Assembly: GCA_029863665.1 (NCBI GenBank)
Contig: JAOTUX010000021.1
Span: 1 to 10,152 of the forward strand
Direction: 5' to 3'
Origin: Candidatus Nitrosopumilus sp.
Lineage (GTDB): Archaea > Thermoproteota > Nitrososphaeria > Nitrososphaerales > Nitrosopumilaceae
DNA length: 10,152 nt
Shown: positions 5,189 through 10,152 of the stretch, in pieces
Layout: each line of letters begins with the position of its first letter
Numbering within the stretch: the first letter of the stretch is position 1
Notes under the pieces: generated by a model
Told to the model about the DNA's origin: nothing
What the model saw: the letters and a program-made list of their open reading frames with translations, nothing else
Databases searched by the model: none
Made by a program: the position numbers and the translations under genes

Positions 5189-8050
5189 TTAGTTGCCTAC
5201 CTCTATTGAGATATAATGTATCTCAGGGATTCCATCCTTAACAAATACTGTTCCAATATTGAGATTATTTTCTTCCTGCCACATGAATACTCTATCACTT
5301 CGTGGCTTTACAAAGTCATCAATGAAGTCAGATAAGAATTCCTCAGTATTTGCACGATCATCTTCGGTGAAGAAGAATAGATTTCCTTCATTAAATGATA
5401 GTGGAATCTGAATAGATGTGGGTTCAGCAATCACAATATTATTTTCTTCAAAAATAGACTTTATGATGTCAATTCTATCACTTCTAACTAGTTCAACATA
5501 ATTATCATCAGCAGTTGTTGCAATCGCAGCTACACCAGAAACTTTCTTCAAATATGCTTCAAATGCTTCTTCTTGGGTTTCACCTAAACCAACAAAATAT
5601 TCTCCATTAAATGCCGCACCAACTGCTGCAATGGTACCTAGTTGAGCAACTACTCCACCAGCACCAGCAGTATATACAGGAATAAAGTAAATGTCATGAT
5701 CACCTACACGATACAAAATATTGTCACCAATTCTTGGATTTCTTAATAGTGTCTTTAATTGGGCAAATTCTGGATCTCTATCTAGTGCCTCTCTGACTGC
5801 AGTTGGGCCAATTAATTTAGTTGTAGAACTTAATGGAACTTCATAAAACTGCAGATTTCCTAGATTTGTAAGATCATTTTGAACCACCATATACCCAGCA
5901 AGGTTTCTTCCTTGAGAACCTCTTAACTCTAATGAAAGTAATCCTAAGAATTCAGTTTGTTCAAAACCAGGTGGTTTTGCTTCAACATAATATGTATCAA
6001 GACCACGTGGAATTTCATAGAATTCATTGGCTTGAATAAACGTGTCAACATCAGTTACGTGATAGATATTGTACATCTCAGTTTTCCAATTAAATAGTTC
6101 AACAGGGTATCTGATTTGTTCTTCTAACCAATCAGGCATTGGTTGAAATTGTTCAGAGTATTGACTAACAAACATTTCAGAAAAGAAATCATCTCCTGTC
6201 TTCAGTAGTTGTATATCACCATTGTATGAATCCACAAGTGCATAACCTACCAAGCGTAAGTAAGGATTGCCAACAGACCAAGGAACATCATCAGTATCAA
6301 ATCCAATAATCAGCGGAATTAACCAATAGGAGTTTTTCCCATCAGTAACAGGAAGTGAATCTAACTCTTTTCCAAATAAATCATAGAGGAAATAAGGATA
6401 CAAAGTTTCCATTCTGTCATGAACGTCTTTGTATCTCATAATGTGAACTGATTCAGCGGGATATGAAAGCAAGAAATTTGGTTCAAAAATCCAACTTAGT
6501 GGTGGAGAAACATCCAATCCACCTAAACCATCATAAGATACTCCTCCAAGTTCATCACTGTTTGAACCTCGTGAATTAGGATAACCAGACCAAGTTTGTT
6601 CAAATAACCCTCCTTCACCATAGTAAATTTCTCTTTGTTTGAAAAATTCGCTGCTATCAACAATCTGACCGTCAGTTGCTTCAAGAGTGAGGAAGCCGTC
6701 TGGAACATGAGTATATACAAGATGTTCGTTATACCATCTATTTTCAAGACTTACAGATGTTGGTAGAATTGGTTTCATAGAAGCTGTCCAATACAGTGTA
6801 TTGTTAAAGCGAAGAATATCATTATCTTCAAAATCTACATATGGAATAAGTCCTATCTCAGGTTTTAATTTTGCAAATGCTGCCTCCCAATCCCAAACAC
6901 GAATTACATCAAGAACGTCACTATTTTGTCGTACATAATTATTGATATTATTTGGAGAAACTGAAGTTAGCTGGACGTCATGAGTATTTTCTTGCACATT
7001 ATTTAGTTCTCCAAGATATCGATTCACACCAATTTGTTGAGCAGTATATGGTCCAGAAAATTCAATCTTTTTTGAATTGGCAATACCTTCGTTAACAGAA
7101 ACAACTCCAGCTACAACAATTCCAATTGCAACTATTGTTAAAATTCTAATGTATACATCTCTCTTGAACATGTGAGTTAGAACACGTGCTCTAATTCTGT
7201 CAACTACTGAAAATGCAATTAGGGCAAAACCAATGATTAACGTACCTCCAATTACATATCTTGTATTGTAATCAATTTGATCAGTAAAGAAGAGATTAAA
7301 CCCTGCCCAAATTACACCGATACCAACAATTCCTTCAATAGTTGAAACATAATTTAGATACCTAGGTTTTCCATTTTCAGAATCCTGCAAAAATGTAGTG
7401 ATAACACTAATTATTCTATGAATGCCTACATACAAAACTAAACGTATACCAATTGCTGCAAGTATTGGAGGAATTAATATCACTAAAGCAGGAATCATTG
7501 GAACAACATTTTCAGATGCATAATTTGGATCAGTTTCAGGTGTTACAAATGGAAGTGAAAATAATTTTGGTAAATTCTCAATACCCAAGCTATTTCCATC
7601 GATAAATGACATTGCTGCAAATCCAAACATAATATTTGCAAAGAATGCTCCAAAAAGCAAAATTTTTGTAATTTGCCAGATAAGAAATTGTGGAGGAGTT
7701 AATTTGTATTCTCTAAAATTTTGGATATTACTTGAGATAGGTTGTTGTCCTCCCCTACCAAGAAATCCAATTGCTGTACTAATTACATACCAGAAAATAG
7801 AAGATCGTCTAGCAACATTTACACGTACAAGGGCAATCGCAGACAGAATTACTGTAGAGATAAGAGTATAGTAGAGAGGTTTGCTAAATTGTTCACCAAA
7901 TTCAGTAAAATTCATGGATAAAATAACTGCTTGATTGCCAACTATAGCAAAAATTGCAACTCCAATAATCGCAATTATGCCTAATCTGATGAATTTTCCA
8001 GCATCAGGAGGAGGAGCTTGCTTATCAGTAGAGGCACTATACAAAATCAA
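5189..8050 (-). CDS. UPF0182 (COG1615) family large membrane protein
   Basis: A 953-aa protein of the uncharacterised UPF0182 family, known in bacteria and some archaea. The first 320 residues contain about seven or eight hydrophobic segments (about 22-46, 57-78, 84-98, 122-150, 182-215, 237-257, 265-283, 298-318). The remaining 630 residues form a large soluble domain, probably outside the membrane. Family-like stretches include LVGYALVDSYNGDIQLL, IRYPVELFNWKTEMYNIYHVTDVDTF, and IGPTAVREALDRDPEF with the following hydrophobic IYFIPVYTAG segment. The start is TTG 8050 or the TTG two codons in (8044); the frame is closed upstream by TAA and the first in-frame ATG is near residue 47, inside or after the first membrane helix. 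It is co-directional with primase upstream and abuts the amidotransferase. The function of the family is not known. Confidence 0.88.
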   Translation of the reverse strand: MILYSASTDKQAPPPDAGKFIRLGIIAIIGVAIFAIVGNQAVILSMNFTEFGEQFSKPLYYTLISTVILSAIALVRVNVARRSSIFWYVISTAIGFLGRGGQQPISSNIQNFREYKLTPPQFLIWQITKILLFGAFFANIMFGFAAMSFIDGNSLGIENLPKLFSLPFVTPETDPNYASENVVPMIPALVILIPPILAAIGIRLVLYVGIHRIISVITTFLQDSENGKPRYLNYVSTIEGIVGIGVIWAGFNLFFTDQIDYNTRYVIGGTLIIGFALIAFSVVDRIRARVLTHMFKRDVYIRILTIVAIGIVVAGVVSVNEGIANSKKIEFSGPYTAQQIGVNRYLGELNNVQENTHDVQLTSVSPNNINNYVRQNSDVLDVIRVWDWEAAFAKLKPEIGLIPYVDFEDNDILRFNNTLYWTASMKPILPTSVSLENRWYNEHLVYTHVPDGFLTLEATDGQIVDSSEFFKQREIYYGEGGLFEQTWSGYPNSRGSNSDELGGVSYDGLGGLDVSPPLSWIFEPNFLLSYPAESVHIMRYKDVHDRMETLYPYFLYDLFGKELDSLPVTDGKNSYWLIPLIIGFDTDDVPWSVGNPYLRLVGYALVDSYNGDIQLLKTGDDFFSEMFVSQYSEQFQPMPDWLEEQIRYPVELFNWKTEMYNIYHVTDVDTFIQANEFYEIPRGLDTYYVEAKPPGFEQTEFLGLLSLELRGSQGRNLAGYMVVQNDLTNLGNLQFYEVPLSSTTKLIGPTAVREALDRDPEFAQLKTLLRNPRIGDNILYRVGDHDIYFIPVYTAGAGGVVAQLGTIAAVGAAFNGEYFVGLGETQEEAFEAYLKKVSGVAAIATTADDNYVELVRSDRIDIIKSIFEENNIVIAEPTSIQIPLSFNEGNLFFFTEDDRANTEEFLSDFIDDFVKPRSDRVFMWQEENNLNIGTVFVKDGIPEIHYISIEVGN
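5199..5203 (-). promoter_or_regulatory. Shine-Dalgarno-like site for the amidotransferase gene
   Basis: GAGGT on the minus strand, 10 nt before the TTG at 5188, inside the end of the UPF0182 gene. It supports the TTG start in a window where first genes of operons appear leaderless. Confidence 0.4.
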
Positions 8051-8067
8051 ATTTTGTTGTGATTTGG

Positions 8068-8076
8068 TAAATTAAT
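8068..8076 (-). promoter_or_regulatory. Possible TATA box for the UPF0182 gene
   Basis: The minus strand reads ATTAATTTA in the 41 bp gap after priS. It is 22 bp before the TTG at 8050 and 28 bp before the TTG at 8044; the latter spacing is closer to the leaderless ideal. Weak evidence. Confidence 0.3.
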
Positions 8077-8091
8077 GTCTTACCAGCAAAA

Positions 8092-9213
8092 TCAATCTAT
8101 TGTAGCCAATTTTTTGCAAATCATATAGACTGCAGCATATGTAGGAACGGTTATTTTTTCATTGGTGTATGGACCAAATTTTTTATTTTTTAGTTTAAAT
8201 TCTATTGGACAATTTGCAAAAATTTCAATAGAATCATCATTAAGAAAAGACGCTTCAGAATATGGATCAAATTTTTTCAAGTCTCTACAGAGGATCTTTG
8301 TTAGACCACTTTTACTATTAATAGAACCAGGTAATCTAAAGATCCTGTGAATATCCATAGTCACATTAGGATCAACTTTTACTCCAATTTTCTCTGAGAT
8401 ATTATCAAGATCTTTTTGAAAAGAAGTATAACCATTTACAAGTAATTCTGAGATTATTTTTGACCGTTTTGACTTTGAACCAAACATTTGTTTGGAAAAT
8501 CTTCCTCTCCATCCCTTTTCATTAAAATCTGGAAAAGATGAGCGATTTGGTTTAAATTTTTTCATTCCAAATGTTTCAGGCATTATGCCATGAAGCATAA
8601 GATAATCTACTAGTTCGGATCTTTCTCTAGAGCCAATTTGTTGGAATTGTGAATTATATACATAAACATGAAATCCTTCATTACCAGAAAAATAAACATG
8701 GATATCTTCTGAAGTAATTGCAAAATCATCTATTAAAATTTCAGATAGTTTGGATACTTCAATTTTTGAAAAGTCAATACAATTTTTGCAAGGTAATGAT
8801 TTTTTTTCTAATTTGATAGAATTACATTTTATACATTGATCTGAGTTTTTTGAAACTTCATTACAATCATTACATATTGATATTGTATGATCTTGTCTAC
8901 AAGATAAATTGAGATCTTTTGCATCAATATCAAAAATCAAATCTGCTTCTTTCCAATCTTTTTCATTCATTGGTAGATTAGGAAACGAATAATATGCATT
9001 TGAGCAATAAACATCAGATGGAATATTTTGCATAAGTAACAAATGCAATTCTTTGTCATCTTTAATTGATATATGACGAGTCATTCCAGAATTGAATTTT
9101 TGATAACCAAACTCTCTTTCAGATGTACGTTCAGGTACTCTAATTAGATCAAAATGATCAAAATAATATTTTTTGAATGATTCTTCCAAAAATTTAATAT
9201 CAGATTCTTCCAT
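8092..9213 (-). CDS. priS: DNA primase small (catalytic) subunit PriS
   Basis: Catalytic subunit of the archaeo-eukaryotic primase, which makes the RNA/DNA primers for replication with PriL. It is 373 aa, about the usual size. Motifs: R33EFGYQKF near the N terminus; the metal-binding D95-x-D97 in LIFDIDAKD; SGNEGFHVYVY at 176-186, with the nucleotide-binding His182; and a candidate third Asp D281 in VDPNVTMDIHRIFRLPGS, with basic residues R290 and R293. Between the DxD motif and the SG..GFH motif lies a cysteine-rich stretch (C105, C114-x2-C117, C127-x2-C130, C142-x2-C145), more Cys than the simple zinc knuckle of many archaeal PriS. The ATG overlaps the priL stop by one base (TAATG), so the two subunits are translationally coupled. 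Confidence 0.95.
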   Translation of the reverse strand: MEESDIKFLEESFKKYYFDHFDLIRVPERTSEREFGYQKFNSGMTRHISIKDDKELHLLLMQNIPSDVYCSNAYYSFPNLPMNEKDWKEADLIFDIDAKDLNLSCRQDHTISICNDCNEVSKNSDQCIKCNSIKLEKKSLPCKNCIDFSKIEVSKLSEILIDDFAITSEDIHVYFSGNEGFHVYVYNSQFQQIGSRERSELVDYLMLHGIMPETFGMKKFKPNRSSFPDFNEKGWRGRFSKQMFGSKSKRSKIISELLVNGYTSFQKDLDNISEKIGVKVDPNVTMDIHRIFRLPGSINSKSGLTKILCRDLKKFDPYSEASFLNDDSIEIFANCPIEFKLKNKKFGPYTNEKITVPTYAAVYMICKKLATID

Positions 9214-10151
9214 TATTTTCTCTTCTTTCCAAATTGCAGTGGACTAATGATATTATCACATTCAGGTATTGCAAAACAAAGACTTTGTGTTTTTAATTTA
9301 GTACAAGAAGGACATGAATATTGAGTACCACTTCTAGAAGTTCCAGCCAAATGATTTAGTTGATAAAGTGTTACTCGTTCGTTGTAATCCGGAGCATTCT
9401 TGAAAAGAGGTGTAATCTGTTCGACTGACTGACCTTTGGACAATAGAAAAGTAGCTAGCATGAATCTTCCAGAATGAGGAAGATTCTCACCTTTTTCAAG
9501 TATTTCAATTGCGTGTTTAATACATGGTGGATATTCTCCGGTAGTTACAGTAAATGTTGTAAATTTTTTTGATAATAAAACGAGTTTATTTACATAATCC
9601 TCAAAACCAGAAATCATTGTGGGAGTTTTTGCATTAACAATTTTTGAGTTAATGTAAGTGCCAAGCTCTGTTCTTATTAGTCGAACTGTTTCATGTGGAG
9701 TTAGGAAAACTTTTCCATGTTCAACATGTCTGTTAATTAGTTTCCATTCTCTTTCATGAAAATTTATTGAATGTTTAAGATAATCAGATACTGGAATAAC
9801 AAAGTAATCGTCTAGTTTTTCAACTTGGACTGAAAAGAGATCATCAATTATTCGTATTGCTAAATCTATTTTTGATTTGTCAGAGGCATTTCCTAAGTCT
9901 TTTTCAAGATGTTTTTCTGCACGTCTTGCCTCTGCAAGTGCAAATCTTTTGGTTAGAGTAGACATTCCAGTTAATTTTATTAACACTACAGCTAAGAGAA
10001 ATGAAAAAACTTCTCTTTCAAGAATAAATGGTTTTGATGCCTGTCCATCAATAAGATCTGATTTGTAGATTTGACCTTCTGTTGCAACTTGAATTCTGTG
10101 AAATGCTTTTTCAACAGATAATTTGAGAACGGGATCGGTACCAAATTGAAC
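9213..10151 (-). CDS. priL: DNA primase large subunit PriL, C-terminal 312 residues (5' end outside window)
   Basis: Regulatory Fe-S subunit of archaeal primase; it binds PriS and helps start primer synthesis. The frame stays open to the right edge: the residues before the internal GTG at 9986 (FGTDPVLKLSVEKAF...) continue the protein, so that GTG is not the start. The Fe-S domain is near the C terminus. Counted in the visible fragment, the cysteines are C210 (in PPCIKHA), C283 (PSC), C292 and C298, with an extra C280 just before the second. GENLPHSGRF and NERVTLYQLNHLAG match the family's conserved core. The visible part is slightly shorter than a full PriL, so only some tens of residues should be missing. 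It ends in KKRK and its TAA overlaps the ATG of priS. Confidence 0.94.
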   Translation of the reverse strand, partial: VQFGTDPVLKLSVEKAFHRIQVATEGQIYKSDLIDGQASKPFILEREVFSFLLAVVLIKLTGMSTLTKRFALAEARRAEKHLEKDLGNASDKSKIDLAIRIIDDLFSVQVEKLDDYFVIPVSDYLKHSINFHEREWKLINRHVEHGKVFLTPHETVRLIRTELGTYINSKIVNAKTPTMISGFEDYVNKLVLLSKKFTTFTVTTGEYPPCIKHAIEILEKGENLPHSGRFMLATFLLSKGQSVEQITPLFKNAPDYNERVTLYQLNHLAGTSRSGTQYSCPSCTKLKTQSLCFAIPECDNIISPLQFGKKRK

Positions 10152-10152
10152 T

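Noticed and set aside
6523..6747. Minus-strand 74-aa frame inside UPF0182
   Set aside because: It overlaps a conserved long gene in another frame and has no domain or start signal.
8162..8350. Plus-strand 62-aa frame opposite the 3' end of priS
   Set aside because: Antisense shadow of priS with no domain signature.
9213..9986. PriL as a complete 257-aa protein starting with GTG at 9986
   Set aside because: The same frame is open to the right window edge and encodes PriL-like sequence before the GTG, so the gene is simply cut by the window.
9877..10068. Plus-strand 63-aa frame opposite priL
   Set aside because: Antisense shadow of the conserved priL frame.
1..10152. CRISPR array, insertion sequence or phage remnant
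   Set aside because: No regularly spaced repeats, terminal inverted repeats, transposase or integrase motifs were seen. The tRNA gene has no visible duplicated 3' end that would mark an integration site.

Overview
The window looks like a piece of a low-GC ammonia-oxidising archaeon (Nitrososphaerota/Thaumarchaeota, Nitrosopumilus-like). This is inferred from archaeal information-processing genes (primase PriL and PriS, aIF2 gamma, ribosomal protein S6e), an AglB/STT3-type oligosaccharyltransferase, A+T-rich DNA, frequent TTG starts, and TATA-like boxes about 25 bp upstream of start codons, as expected for leaderless mRNAs. The genus cannot be fixed from sequence reading alone.

Layout, right to left, since almost everything is on the minus strand. 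At the right edge lies a primase operon: priL (5' end outside the window) overlaps priS by one base. After a 41 bp gap comes a large UPF0182-type membrane protein. A class I glutamine amidotransferase starts on the base after its stop codon. Then, after 34 bp with a plausible promoter, comes a C39-peptidase-like/TPR fusion protein. This gene converges on a plus-strand tRNA-Gly(CCC), with only 2 bp between them.

The centre (3.2-3.65 kb) is very compact. It holds the tRNA, a 57-aa zinc-finger protein on the minus strand, and a 39-aa zinc-ribbon protein on the plus strand. The two small genes converge with 3 bp between stop codons. The tRNA and the 57-aa gene diverge around what appears to be one shared TATA box. 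Both small proteins are easily missed by length cut-offs.

The left part is a translation operon, rps6e - aIF2 gamma - PIN-domain protein, with a 31 bp gap and then an 8 bp overlap. It is followed by a PEBP-family protein and the N-terminal 177 residues of an STT3/AglB oligosaccharyltransferase that runs off the left edge.

Functionally the window combines replication priming (PriSL), translation initiation and ribosome structure (S6e, aIF2 gamma, tRNA-Gly), probable RNA processing (PIN) and protein N-glycosylation (STT3). The less understood part is UPF0182 - amidotransferase - C39/TPR, with the two small zinc proteins. No mobile element, CRISPR array or phage signature was seen, and no stretch over 300 bp lacks a gene.
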